This document shows positions 1 to 9,728 of a DNA stretch of 64,000 nucleotides, piece after piece. The stretch lies in contig JAGYJT010000004.1 of assembly GCA_018401955.1 (NCBI GenBank), positions 62,001 to 126,000 on the forward strand, written 5' to 3'. The notes under the pieces are model-generated. The model did no database searches. It was given only the letters and a program-made list of their open reading frames with translations, and was not told where the DNA came from. Source of the DNA: Chitinophagales bacterium (GTDB taxonomy: Bacteria; Bacteroidota; Bacteroidia; Chitinophagales; CAIOSU01). The translations under genes and the position numbers were made by a program. Numbering within the stretch: the first letter of the stretch is position 1; each line of letters starts with the position of its first letter.

Positions 1-1
1 G

Positions 2-598
2 GTAACGCCAACACTTTATTTCAACGATATTAAGAATGATATAGAGCTGATACAAGATTTTAGCAGTGGCGATGAGGGAAATGTGTTGCCTTATACCTAC
101 GGAAACCTTAGCAGCAACCGGATAGTTGGCTATAATTTTATTGTGCAGTATACGCTTAAAGAAAACTTTAGTATTGGTTTTTCAACTGCTATGAATGGCC
201 GAAACTACCAGTTTAATGACACCTTAAGTTCTGATGGGTTTAAGTGGAGCCCAGAGGTATCGGCTAATGCCAATTATGTAATACCTAAGGCAAAATTGCG
301 TTTAACTGTTTATTATAAGTACAACGGCCAGTTTATTACCCCATACATTGAGTCTGATGGCTCGGTGGCCGAACAAATCATAAACCCATACGGTTTACTT
401 GATTTTAGTGTTGGCCGTAGCTTTTGGAAAAACCGGGTTGTGGTTAATGTGGGTGCCAAAAACTTGCTTGATATAAACCAGGTAAACACCAATGGTGGTT
501 CGGGTGGTGGGGCACATAGTGTAGGTGCTACAAGTGTACCTATTGCTTGGGGCCGTAGCTACTTTGTTTCTTTAAAGCTTCAATTCTCTAAGTTATAA
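2..598 (+). CDS. C-terminal part of a TonB-dependent outer membrane receptor (5' end outside window)
   Basis: Open frame continues to base 2 (VTPTLYFNDIKNDIELIQDF...). Beta-barrel C-terminus with alternating aromatics (VVNVGAKNLLDINQVN...WGRSYFVSLKLQFSKL). Followed by an HmuY-like gene. Confidence 0.8.
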   Translation, partial: VTPTLYFNDIKNDIELIQDFSSGDEGNVLPYTYGNLSSNRIVGYNFIVQYTLKENFSIGFSTAMNGRNYQFNDTLSSDGFKWSPEVSANANYVIPKAKLRLTVYYKYNGQFITPYIESDGSVAEQIINPYGLLDFSVGRSFWKNRVVVNVGAKNLLDINQVNTNGGSGGGAHSVGATSVPIAWGRSYFVSLKLQFSKL

Positions 599-602
599 TT
601 GT

Positions 603-1622
603 ATGCGTATATATTTAGCTTGTTTAGTGATTATAGCTTTATCAATTTCATCTTGTTTAAAGGAAGAGGAAACCGTTGATAAACCTACCGTTTCGCAAAC
701 GGTACAAATACCTTTGGGGCCTAATTACGAAAACCAGTATTACTTTGATTTGGAATCGAACGAGACAGTGAAAAGCGAATCCCGTTTCAGTTGGGATTTA
801 GCCTTTGAATCTACACCAGAGGGGTATCGTGTTTTTATCAACGGCTTTAAATTTATGTTTGCTTACAACACCGGCAAAACAAGGTTTGACAGCACGTATA
901 CTTACAATGCACTACTTAGGCGTTGGGATGAGCCAGATGGTGACCTTGCTAAGACCGCCTTTGGCGAATGGGGTACCCCATCAACTGGTGGTGATGTAGT
1001 GGGTAATGGCTTTGTGTATGTAGTTGATAGGGGCTTTAATGCCAATTTGGATACTTTGGGTAGGCGCAAAGTAATTATCAATAGTCTGTTTGATGGTACC
1101 TACAGTGTTAGTTTTGGCAGCCTAGGTAGTACCACACCCACAACGGTAAACATCCCAAAGGTTGATGGTTACAATAAGGTTTTCTTGAGCTTTGATAATG
1201 GTGGCGAGATAATAAATGTAGAGCCTGCCAGTAGTGCATGGGACATTAATATTACGCGCTATACCCATGTTTTTTATGGTCCGGTTCCAGGTTTCCCGCC
1301 CACTGATACCCTCCCTTATCAAGTAGTAGGCGTGTTGACCAACTATACCAATGGGGTAGAGGTAGCTAAATTGGATTCGGCTGACTATAATGCTTTTACC
1401 TTGGCCGATGCCGCCAACCTCATTTTTTCGTCTAACCAAGATGCCTTAGGCTTTGATTGGAAAAACTTTACCCTTACCGATGAAAACTATGTGGTAGAAC
1501 CGCAAAAGCTATACATCATCAAATCAGTTGAGGGTAATTACTACAAGTTGCATTTTGTTGAGTTTTATAACAATGCTGGTGCTAAGGGGTACCCAACCTT
1601 TGAGGTACAAGAGCTGAGATAG
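603..1622 (+). CDS. HmuY-like lipoprotein (putative heme-binding)
   Basis: Lipobox ISSCLKEEE; HmuY-like pattern (YYFDLESNETV...SWDLAFES..GYRVFINGFKFMFAYNTG); directly downstream of a TonB receptor. Confidence 0.75.
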   Translation: MRIYLACLVIIALSISSCLKEEETVDKPTVSQTVQIPLGPNYENQYYFDLESNETVKSESRFSWDLAFESTPEGYRVFINGFKFMFAYNTGKTRFDSTYTYNALLRRWDEPDGDLAKTAFGEWGTPSTGGDVVGNGFVYVVDRGFNANLDTLGRRKVIINSLFDGTYSVSFGSLGSTTPTTVNIPKVDGYNKVFLSFDNGGEIINVEPASSAWDINITRYTHVFYGPVPGFPPTDTLPYQVVGVLTNYTNGVEVAKLDSADYNAFTLADAANLIFSSNQDALGFDWKNFTLTDENYVVEPQKLYIIKSVEGNYYKLHFVEFYNNAGAKGYPTFEVQELR

Positions 1623-1658
1623 TTGTTGGTTGATTTGTTATTGGTTACTCGCTATTAG
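1622..1658. repeat. Period-7 array, TTGGTTA/AACCAAT family, 3' of HmuY-like gene
   Basis: TTGGTTG ATTTGTT ATTGGTT ACTCGCT ATTAG. Confidence 0.65.
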
Positions 1659-1694
1659 TAAAGCTGCGCAGTATTAGGCCCTTAATTGGGTCAT

Positions 1695-1735
1695 ATCAAC
1701 CAATTAACCAATAACCAAGCCCCAATTAACTGAAT
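1695..1735. repeat. Period-7/8 array, AACCAAT family, 5' of yicC-like gene
   Basis: CAACCAAT TAACCAAT AACCAAG CCCCAAT TAACTG. Confidence 0.65.
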
Positions 1736-1768
1736 TATCTTAACTTTATCGCAAACCTAAGTACACGC

Positions 1769-2644
1769 ATGATACTATCCATGACGGGCTACGGCAAGGC
1801 AAGTACTAATTTGCATGGCCGTGCATTTCAAATTGAAGCGCGCGCGCTCAACAGCAAATACCTTGACTTAAACCTTAAGTTGCCTTCGGTATTGCGCCAT
1901 AAAGAGATTGAAATACGCAGCCTTATTACAGCCAACCTAATGCGCGGCAAAGTTGACTTTACTATCACTACCGATGGTGGTGCCGACCTACCAACCCAAA
2001 CCATTAACCGCAGCCTATTTAATGCTTATTACAAAGAGCTTAAAGAAGTGGCCGATGAGAATGGATTGGGCCATGAAGATTTGTTAGCAGTAATAGTGAG
2101 GCTGCCAGATGTGATGCAAACGGATAACAGCACCCTTAGCGATGAGGAGTGGGCCTTGCTTGAGCCAGGTATTAAAAAAGCGCTACATGCGCTTGAAGAT
2201 TTTCGTAAGCGTGAAGGCAACGAGCTGCGCAAAGATATGGTAGAGCGGGTAGCCCTAATAAGCCAGGCCAATGATAAGGTAGAAGAAATTGAAGGTGGAC
2301 GCAAGGATAAGGTGCGAGACCGCATTTTAACGCAGCTCACCAGTTTTATCGAAGATGGCAAGATTGACCAGAACCGTTTGGAGCAAGAGATGATTTACTA
2401 CATCGAGAAGCTGGATGTAACCGAAGAGATAGTGCGCCTGCGCAGCCATTGCCAATATTTTGTAGAAATAATTGACGATGCAGGTACTGAAAATGGTAAA
2501 AAGCTAGGCTTTATTAGCCAAGAAATGGGCCGCGAGATAAATACTATTGGCAGTAAAAGCAATAGTGGCGAGCTGCAAAAGCTAGTTGTATTGATGAAAG
2601 AGCAACTAGAAAAAATTAAGGAGCAACTAAACAACATTTTGTAA
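1769..2644 (+). CDS. YicC family protein (endoribonuclease-like)
   Basis: MILSMTGYGKA N-terminus and C-terminal GREINTIGSKSN...VVLMKEQLEKIKEQLNNIL typical of YicC; directly upstream of gmk. Confidence 0.93.
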   Translation: MILSMTGYGKASTNLHGRAFQIEARALNSKYLDLNLKLPSVLRHKEIEIRSLITANLMRGKVDFTITTDGGADLPTQTINRSLFNAYYKELKEVADENGLGHEDLLAVIVRLPDVMQTDNSTLSDEEWALLEPGIKKALHALEDFRKREGNELRKDMVERVALISQANDKVEEIEGGRKDKVRDRILTQLTSFIEDGKIDQNRLEQEMIYYIEKLDVTEEIVRLRSHCQYFVEIIDDAGTENGKKLGFISQEMGREINTIGSKSNSGELQKLVVLMKEQLEKIKEQLNNIL

Positions 2645-2662
2645 CACAAGCTGTTATAAGTA

Positions 2663-3265
2663 ATGGAGACTGAAAACGGAGGCCGAATTATAATTTTTAC
2701 TTCACCTTCTGGGGCAGGTAAGACAACCTTAGTCAGGCATTTATTGTCTAAATATAAAGGTCGGTTAGGTTTCTCGGTTTCGGCAACCACCCGCAAACGT
2801 AGAGATGGAGAAGAAGATGGGGTTCATTACCACTTCCTTACTGAGGAAGCGTTTATGGAACACATCCGCAACCATAAGTTCATTGAATCTGAAGAGGTAT
2901 ATCCGGGCATTTATTACGGTACTATGCATTCTGAATTAGACCGGTTGAAAAAACTTGGCAAGAATCTTGTACTTGATATAGATGTAAAGGGTGCCCAAAA
3001 TGTAAAGAACCTATATGGCGACAGGGTTTTGTCGGTTTTTGTAAAGCCGCCTTCGCCTGAGATACTTATAGAGCGTTTGAAACAAAGAGGCACTGAGAGC
3101 GATGAGGAGTTGAAGAAACGGATTGAAAGGATGCAGTTTGAATTGAGCCACGAGGATTATTTTGATGCGATAATAGTAAACGATGCTTTAGAGGATGCTT
3201 TGATAGAAGCAGAACGAGTGGTAGAAGGATTTTTGGGCATTAGAAGTGAGCGCACAACTTTTTGA
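2663..3265 (+). CDS. gmk: Guanylate kinase
   Basis: P-loop TSPSGAGKTTL and VSATTRKRRDGEEDGVHYHF. Confidence 0.95.
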   Translation: METENGGRIIIFTSPSGAGKTTLVRHLLSKYKGRLGFSVSATTRKRRDGEEDGVHYHFLTEEAFMEHIRNHKFIESEEVYPGIYYGTMHSELDRLKKLGKNLVLDIDVKGAQNVKNLYGDRVLSVFVKPPSPEILIERLKQRGTESDEELKKRIERMQFELSHEDYFDAIIVNDALEDALIEAERVVEGFLGIRSERTTF

Positions 3266-3310
3266 CCATAGATTACGTATTATAAACTATTACCTTTAAA
3301 CGTGTGGCGT

Positions 3311-3703
3311 ATGGTTACTGAAATCACTAGAGGGGTCCGGGTAAGTGTAGAAAGCTTTTACCAGGACGATTACTCCAACCCGTTGGAAAGTGAGTTCATT
3401 TTCGCTTATCGGGTGAGTATTGAAAATTCGAGCGAAAGCACGATTAAGCTGTTGCGCAGGCATTGGTTTATTTACGATGCTTATGCCACAGGTGAGTACC
3501 GCGAGGTTGAGGGCGAGGGTGTGGTTGGCCAGCAGCCAATACTAGAGCCTATGGGCCAATACCAATACGTAAGTGGCTGTAACCTTAAAGGCGAAATGGG
3601 CCGCATGCATGGTGTGTACGAATTTCAGCGCATGAGCGATGGCCGCATCTTTGAAGTACTCATTCCGGAATTTGAGATGCTTGCTACGCCTAAAATGAAT
3701 TGA
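3311..3703 (+). CDS. apaG: ApaG family protein
   Basis: VTEITRGVRVSVESFYQDDYSNP...FAYRVSIEN...LLRRHWFIYDA...GVVGQQPILEPMGQYQYVSGCNL. Start at 3311 preferred over GTG 3302. Confidence 0.92.
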   Translation: MVTEITRGVRVSVESFYQDDYSNPLESEFIFAYRVSIENSSESTIKLLRRHWFIYDAYATGEYREVEGEGVVGQQPILEPMGQYQYVSGCNLKGEMGRMHGVYEFQRMSDGRIFEVLIPEFEMLATPKMN

Positions 3704-3714
3704 GGTTACTGGTT

Positions 3715-3885
3715 TATTGCAGTTTACTCGTATGGTTGTCATTCCGACGTAGGAGGAATTTTCTAGCAACAACGAACTGAATTTCCCATTGGTATGAGTT
3801 TATTCATGAGCAAGAGTATAGTCCTTTACCGCTGGAAGGCCCTTCGAGAAAAACTCGGGGTAACAAACGATCAGGAATAACCTAT
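3715..3885. repeat. Possible dispersed intergenic repeat
   Basis: Noncoding; contains GTCATTCCGACGTAGGAGGAAT and CCTTCGAGAAAAACTCGGGGTAAC, phrases that resemble dispersed Bacteroidota repeats. No second full copy in the window. Confidence 0.35.
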
Positions 3886-3903
3886 ACACCAATATACCAC
3901 CAC

Positions 3904-4719
3904 CTAGTCATTTAATATAACGGGCAGCCCATCTTTATCACCAATTACGATAATCTTGGTGTTCGGCGATTTGGCCAATTCTAGGGTGGCTTCTATACCT
4001 TTAAACTTAAGCACATTATCGGTTAAGTTAGCGGATAATGATTTGTTGTAAGCTGCCAGTCCATCGGCCTCTATTAGTAGGCGCTGCGCTTCCAGCTCGG
4101 CCTTTTTAAGCTTAAACTCATACTCTTGGCTTTCTTGCTCTTGCTGTAGTTTTTGCTCTATGGCATCGCTAATTGACTTGGGTAAGGTAATTTCTTGTAT
4201 AATTATCCTTTCCACCAAAATGTAATGCTCCTTTAGGGCAGGCAGCATTAGGTCAATCATTTCTTTTTGCAGTTGCTCTTTTTTGCCAGCGTATAGCTCA
4301 TCAGCAGTATATCTACCAATAATGGAAGATACCGCTCCACGCGCCTCGGGTTTTACAAACAAATTTTTGTAATCTGAGTTAATACTCGATAATAGATTGG
4401 GCAGCTTATCTACTATTGGCCTATACTGAATATTGATATTGCATTTTACACTCAAACCATTTTTAGTGTTGGCGGTCACAATAATATTATCTCCTTGCCT
4501 GCGGGTATCTACTGATACTATTGAGGTCCATGGCAGCACTAGTTTTAGCCCCGGTTCGTAGGTGCGGTTCATGTTATAGCCCGAAAAGTTGTTGATTAGT
4601 ACCCCATGATGGCCATTGGGTACCCTGTTAAACAACTTGCTAGAGAAAACCCAAACTAATAGAACAATAACAGCCAGGGTGAAAATGATACGATAAATGG
4701 AGCCAGATCTCATAGCCAA
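3904..4719 (-). CDS. Prohibitin/SPFH-domain membrane protein
   Basis: N-terminal TM; VPNGHHGVLINNFSGY...GLKLVLPW, C-terminal coiled coil QQEQESQEYEFKLKKAELEAQRLLIEADG. Confidence 0.88.
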   Translation of the reverse strand: MAMRSGSIYRIIFTLAVIVLLVWVFSSKLFNRVPNGHHGVLINNFSGYNMNRTYEPGLKLVLPWTSIVSVDTRRQGDNIIVTANTKNGLSVKCNINIQYRPIVDKLPNLLSSINSDYKNLFVKPEARGAVSSIIGRYTADELYAGKKEQLQKEMIDLMLPALKEHYILVERIIIQEITLPKSISDAIEQKLQQEQESQEYEFKLKKAELEAQRLLIEADGLAAYNKSLSANLTDNVLKFKGIEATLELAKSPNTKIIVIGDKDGLPVILND

Positions 4720-5756
4720 GTATGTTTAGGTTTGTATTTTGAACGGGTAAGAATGTCTTGCGGTGAAAGCTCTAGCAAGGTTTCAAACTTGGTGTCGGGG
4801 TTTTCGTCCATAAACTTACGAACGATTTGCCAACCAACCCAACTACCAGCATTACCCGGCGACTCTGGCGGCATACCGCTAGTAAAGGGCCCAGGATAAA
4901 TGTAGTTTCTGTTTACGGTTATTTCTGTGCCGTACAACAGTTCTTTTTCTAAAAAAAAGTTCCACATTTCGGGCTCATTGGCTTGGCACCATTGCATTTG
5001 CGCAACACTGTAATCTATTTTTAGATGGTCATACGTATCGGGCAATAGCAAATCCATAAAATACAGCTGAATACCATTGTGTATCATTTCGGCCAGCAGT
5101 GTGGCGTCTTGCGGTTCCGACTCAAAGGCTAGGCCATACAAAACCTTTATGGCATGCGGTACTAGGTATTCTTTGGTTAGGGTTTGCTGCACATATTGTG
5201 GTATGCTTGCCGGGTACGGAAAATCTTTGCCCATGTGCATATCAAGGCAAATGGCCAGTATGGTGGTGTCGTAAGTTACGGCTGCCCGCTCAAAAAACGA
5301 TATGCAGGTAACTATATCGGGCACGGGCTTGTTAGGAAAATAGTGTTTGTAGTATTTAAAAGCTTGCGTTACTTCTGCCGCTATGTCATCAAACGGCACA
5401 AAGGCTTTATATGCTGTATCCAGTAAACTCCTTACTGCGGTATCCGAAAGAAAATAGTAATAGTTTTTTAATGCCGCTTCTTTTTGCAGCTCCAAGCTAC
5501 CTAAGCCCATAATGCGGTTGCCCCAAACATCCAAAAAATCGGGGTACTGTTGTTGCAGTTGCATTATGCCAGCCTCTAGGTTAGTTGTATCAACTAGCAA
5601 CATATCATGCTCAAAACGTTGTACCTTCACATTTACTTCAATGTTAGATACATTGGGTTTTTTGTTAAATTTGTTACAATTACAGCCCGACAGCATGGCA
5701 CCTAAGCCAAGTAGTAGGAGCAAAAGGTTGCGGAAAAAAGTGGAGTTTGTATTCAT
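4710..5756 (-). CDS. gldB: Gliding motility lipoprotein GldB
   Basis: Signal plus lipobox LSGCNCNK after the start MNTNSTFF (ATG at 5756); GldB-like KVQRFEHDMLLVDT...YPDFLDVWGNRIMGLG. The ORF-track extension to 5915 lacks homology features. Confidence 0.8.
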   Translation of the reverse strand: MNTNSTFFRNLLLLLLGLGAMLSGCNCNKFNKKPNVSNIEVNVKVQRFEHDMLLVDTTNLEAGIMQLQQQYPDFLDVWGNRIMGLGSLELQKEAALKNYYYFLSDTAVRSLLDTAYKAFVPFDDIAAEVTQAFKYYKHYFPNKPVPDIVTCISFFERAAVTYDTTILAICLDMHMGKDFPYPASIPQYVQQTLTKEYLVPHAIKVLYGLAFESEPQDATLLAEMIHNGIQLYFMDLLLPDTYDHLKIDYSVAQMQWCQANEPEMWNFFLEKELLYGTEITVNRNYIYPGPFTSGMPPESPGNAGSWVGWQIVRKFMDENPDTKFETLLELSPQDILTRSKYKPKHTWL

Positions 5757-5808
5757 ATTATTCAAAACCTGCTTAAAATTACGGTATTCGGGATTAAAAT
5801 AGACTGAG

Positions 5809-6504
5809 ATGAAGAAAATAGTATTGATTACGGCATTAAGTTTGGTATTTATGAGCTTGTTTGCCCAAGGTGATGAGCCTACTGTGCGGGTAGGCATTAC
5901 TGCTAGCCCAGCCATCAGTTGGTTTAAAGGTGCGGATAAAAACGTAAACAGCGGTAAAATTAGGATGGGACTTGAATATGGTTTGTTGATGAATATAAAC
6001 CTATCAAAAAATAACCAAAACTATGTGCTGGAAACAGGATTAACCGGTGTGTTGATGGGGGGTAATGCAGTATATGATACGTTGGGTTTTGGTACAGATA
6101 GTTTGTTTGGTTACCGAAATGGCGTAGATGCCCGGTTTAAAATGCAGTATGTTAACATCCCTATTAGCCTTAAGCTTAAAACCAACGAGATAGGCTACAT
6201 TACTTATTATGGCCAGCTGGGTTTTGTGCCTGGTTTTAAAGTTGGTGGCAGGATTGATAGTGATGCACTAGGTTATGAAAACGAGAAGCTAGACAAAGAC
6301 AACGAAACCATTTATAAAGCCCCATTATTTGCCCTAGGCATTAGTGTAGGCGGTGGCATTGAGTATGCGCTAAATGACAGAACCGCCTTGGTGTTAGGCC
6401 TCAATTTTGTAAATAATTTTACCAACGGTATTAAGGTAAAAACAGAAGATAAAGATAAACAGGCTTTTAGGTATTTGCTTTTGCGTGCAGGTATATTGTT
6501 TTAA
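5809..6504 (+). CDS. Outer membrane beta-barrel protein (PorT-like)
   Basis: Signal peptide; VRVGITASPAISWFKG...GLEYGLLMNINLS...VNIPISLKLKTNEIG. Confidence 0.75.
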   Translation: MKKIVLITALSLVFMSLFAQGDEPTVRVGITASPAISWFKGADKNVNSGKIRMGLEYGLLMNINLSKNNQNYVLETGLTGVLMGGNAVYDTLGFGTDSLFGYRNGVDARFKMQYVNIPISLKLKTNEIGYITYYGQLGFVPGFKVGGRIDSDALGYENEKLDKDNETIYKAPLFALGISVGGGIEYALNDRTALVLGLNFVNNFTNGIKVKTEDKDKQAFRYLLLRAGILF

Positions 6505-6599
6505 GGGTTGCAAAGAAATGTTTGTTACCAATGCCATTAGGCACTGAAAATGCGAAAGCAATATATTATATTTGGTGAGTGACTGTATAAAACCTCATC

Positions 6600-7010
6600 A
6601 TGGATATTTTCGTAGGAAGCTTGCCTTTCAAATTAACAGAAGCAGAATTACAAGGCCTGTTTGAAGAACACGGTACCGTAAACTCTGTAAAGATTATCAT
6701 CGACAAGATGACGCGCCAAAACAAAGGTTTCGGTTTCGTAGAAATGCCTGATGAAGCAGAAGCCCAAAAAGCCATAGCAGCCCTTAGTGGTGCCGAGGTA
6801 ATGGGTCGCACCATTGTAGTTAACAAAGCTGAGCCTAAGAAAGAAGGTGGTGAGCGTGGCGGTGGCAACCGTGGCGGCGGTTTTGGTGGTAGTAATCGTG
6901 GTGGTGGCTTTGGCGGCGGTGGTAACCGCGGCGGAGGTGGCTATAGCGGTGGTGGTGACCGTGGCGGAAGCCGTGGTAGCGGTGGTTTTAGCCGTGGCGG
7001 CGACAGATAG
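6600..7010 (+). CDS. RRM-domain RNA-binding protein with Gly/Arg-rich tail
   Basis: RNP motifs IFVGSLPF and NKGFGFVEM; C-terminal RGGGNRGGGFGG repeats. Confidence 0.93.
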   Translation: MDIFVGSLPFKLTEAELQGLFEEHGTVNSVKIIIDKMTRQNKGFGFVEMPDEAEAQKAIAALSGAEVMGRTIVVNKAEPKKEGGERGGGNRGGGFGGSNRGGGFGGGGNRGGGGYSGGGDRGGSRGSGGFSRGGDR

Positions 7011-7175
7011 TCTCAATTAAAGCTTTTACGTTTATTTGTTTACTTGCTGTAAAGGCTAGCTGTAATAAGTATGCCTTTATAGCATAGTTCAAACTTCAGT
7101 CGTTTTGCGCTAATACTATTATAGGAGCAATGCACCAGTTAAAGGTAGAATTGTAATATCTTTGCCTTATCTATC

Positions 7176-7898
7176 ATGTTAAGCAAAACTCTTTCAATAG
7201 TTATACCTGCCTATAACGAAGGCGCTACCATCCATCGGATTTTAGATAAAGTAAAAGCTGTAGTGCTTGTTGATGGCATGCAGAAGGAGGTGGTGATTGT
7301 TGATGATGGCTCAAAGGATAACACCCTTGAGGCCATTGTAAACTATATGAAGGATAATACCGAGCTTAATATAAAACTGTACGAGCAAGGACATAATCAA
7401 GGTAAAGGCGCTGCCTTGCACAGGGGCATTAAAGAGGCAACCGGTGAATACATCATTATTCAAGATGCCGACCTGGAGTATGACCCCGAAGAATATAATC
7501 TTTTATTGGAACCCATAGTTGCAGGTTTTGCCGATGTGGTTTATGGCTCTAGGTTTATGGGCGGTAAGCCCCATAGAATATTGTTTTTTTGGCATAGTAT
7601 AGGCAATAAAATGCTCACCTTTATGTCGAACATGTTCACTGATTTGAACCTTACCGACATGGAGACTTGCTACAAGCTTTTCAGAAGCGATTTGGTTAAA
7701 GGGCTTAAACTGCAAGAAACACGCTTTGGCTTTGAGCCCGAGGTTACCGCCAAAATTGCCCGCATACCCAATGTGCGCATTTATGAAGTGGGCATTTCAT
7801 ACTACGGCCGTACCTACGCCGAAGGCAAAAAGATAAGTTGGAAAGATGGTTTCCGTGCTATCTATTGCATACTTAAATACGGTTTGCTTAAGTTGTAA
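7176..7898 (+). CDS. Glycosyltransferase family 2 (dolichol-phosphate mannosyltransferase-like)
   Basis: [36 protein letters not shown]. Confidence 0.92.
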   Translation: MLSKTLSIVIPAYNEGATIHRILDKVKAVVLVDGMQKEVVIVDDGSKDNTLEAIVNYMKDNTELNIKLYEQGHNQGKGAALHRGIKEATGEYIIIQDADLEYDPEEYNLLLEPIVAGFADVVYGSRFMGGKPHRILFFWHSIGNKMLTFMSNMFTDLNLTDMETCYKLFRSDLVKGLKLQETRFGFEPEVTAKIARIPNVRIYEVGISYYGRTYAEGKKISWKDGFRAIYCILKYGLLKL

Positions 7899-7903
7899 CC
7901 AAG

Positions 7904-8848
7904 TTAGCTAATGCAGCCACAAGCTGGTTGCACATCGTGCCCAGGTTTTACATAATACCCTTTAGGGTTATACTCACGCTTACGTGGGTGCTCTTTGCAC
8001 TCGCTACTGCATGCTCCTTGGTACTCTTCGCCACAGTTTTCGCACATAGGCGCATGCAGGTTACACTCTGGGTTGGCGCAGTTTACAATGCGTGGGGTAG
8101 TGGTACCGCAAATGTAGCAAGTAGATATAATGGTTGGGTTTATATCGTTTACATCCGTGGTTATGCGGTTGTCAAACACGTACATTTTGCCATCAAAATC
8201 TTTGCCTCCGGTTTTTTGGTAATAGTTAAGTATGCCACCGTGCAATTGATAAACCTGTGGGAAACCTTGCTCCATTAAAAAGGCAGTAGCTTTTTCGCAA
8301 CGGATACCACCGGTGCAATAGGCAAGTATCTTCTTGTCTTTATACGCCGCTAGCTCTTCAACCTTATTTGGTAAATCTCTAAAAGCCTCAATATTAAGGT
8401 GGATAGCATTTTTAAAGTGCCCGGTCTCGTACTCTATAATGTTGCGGGTATCTAGTATCACCACATCCTCTTGGTCTTTCAGTTGCATAAACTGTTCTGG
8501 CTCAAGGTAGCCGCCAGTGGTTTGGTTTGGGTCAAGGTGTGCGGCCTTTTCGCCAAGGGTAACAATCTCTTTACGATAGCGCACATGGGTTTTTACAAAA
8601 GAAGGCTCATCCACCCATTCCATTTTAAACCATACATCGCTCAAGCGCTCATCAGATATAACATAATCGGTAAACCCTTTGCAAAGTTCCGGAGTGCCCG
8701 ATACCGAGCCGTTAATACCTTCATCGCCAATAAGAATGCGGCATTTGATACCTATTTTTTTGCAAAAGCGGAGTAAACGGGTGGCATACTCTTCCCCGTC
8801 CGCCAGTTTTACATACTTGTAAAACAAGAGGGTTTGATACTGTTTCAT
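7904..8848 (-). CDS. trhO: tRNA uridine(34) hydroxylase, rhodanese family (TrhO/YceA)
   Basis: GDEGINGSVSG, DTRNIIEYETGHFKNAIH, YCTGGIRCEKATAFL. Confidence 0.93.
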   Translation of the reverse strand: MKQYQTLLFYKYVKLADGEEYATRLLRFCKKIGIKCRILIGDEGINGSVSGTPELCKGFTDYVISDERLSDVWFKMEWVDEPSFVKTHVRYRKEIVTLGEKAAHLDPNQTTGGYLEPEQFMQLKDQEDVVILDTRNIIEYETGHFKNAIHLNIEAFRDLPNKVEELAAYKDKKILAYCTGGIRCEKATAFLMEQGFPQVYQLHGGILNYYQKTGGKDFDGKMYVFDNRITTDVNDINPTIISTCYICGTTTPRIVNCANPECNLHAPMCENCGEEYQGACSSECKEHPRKREYNPKGYYVKPGHDVQPACGCIS

Positions 8849-9073
8849 TATGTATTGCCAGTTATTTTAAGTGTAAATTAAATTCCACCAGCGGGTGCAA
8901 AGATAAAACGAATACCATTCGGGTTCAACAAATATTTACGATTACCTTGTTTGGGGTAATAGCTGTAAATGCCGCGCTAATGAAATAATTGCCAACTCAC
9001 AACATATTCTTTGTTATTCTGCGTTTTAAAAGTGCATTTAGTATATTAGCACAATAAACCCTCAAAAAATAAC

Positions 9074-9640
9074 ATGAAGACTACATCTGCTCTTATTTTG
9101 ATTGTTGCCTTTTTCGTATCCATATCTGCATCTGCCCAAACTAAGGTAGCTGGCGTAACGGTACCTAATACCTTTACTGCTGGCAGTACAACACTAGTAA
9201 TTAATGGTGCGGGGCTACGCGAAAAGTATTGGTTTGACCTTTATGTGGGCGCATTGTATGTTCAGGCAAAAAGCAGCAATGGCCCAGAGTTGGCTAAACT
9301 GGATAAGCCGATGGCTGTAAAATTGCACATTATAAGTAGCAAAATTACCCGTGATAAAATGGTTGACGCCATTAACGAGGGCTTCGAAAAATCAACTGGA
9401 GGCAATACTGCACCCATTAATGGTAAAATTAAACAGCTACTTGATGCCTTTACCAGTATAAGTGTAGGTGATGTTTTCGATTTGGTTTATGAGCCGGGTA
9501 AAGGTGTATCAATGTATATTAACAGCAAACTGGCTACTACCGTAACGGGTTTAGATTTTAAGAAAGCCCTTTTTGGAATATGGTTGGGCCCTGATGCGGT
9601 TGATGATAACCTTAAAAAAGGTATGTTGGGTAATGGGTGA
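9074..9640 (+). CDS. Chalcone isomerase family protein
   Basis: Signal peptide; LVINGAGLREKYWFDLYVGALYV...FKKALFGIWLGPDAVDDNLKKGMLG. Confidence 0.9.
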   Translation: MKTTSALILIVAFFVSISASAQTKVAGVTVPNTFTAGSTTLVINGAGLREKYWFDLYVGALYVQAKSSNGPELAKLDKPMAVKLHIISSKITRDKMVDAINEGFEKSTGGNTAPINGKIKQLLDAFTSISVGDVFDLVYEPGKGVSMYINSKLATTVTGLDFKKALFGIWLGPDAVDDNLKKGMLGNG

Positions 9641-9674
9641 TTAGTTAATTGGTTATCTGTTATTGGTTTATTAG
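9641..9674. repeat. Period-7 array, TTGGTTA family, 3' of chalcone isomerase-like gene
   Basis: TTAGTTAATTGGTTATCTGTTATTGGTTTATTA directly after the stop codon. Confidence 0.6.
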
Positions 9675-9728
9675 CTTAATGTCATTTAACCTTTTCTAGC
9701 CCTAGTTGTATCTTTCAATACATACCCT

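Noticed and set aside
4710-5915. N-terminal extension of GldB (MAGLAVMPTRTV...)
   Set aside because: The signal peptide and lipobox begin at MNTNSTFF (5756); the extension overlaps the next gene's 5' region.
6566-7016. Antisense ORFs opposite the RRM protein gene
   Set aside because: Low-complexity antisense reading of Gly-rich GGT/GGC codons.
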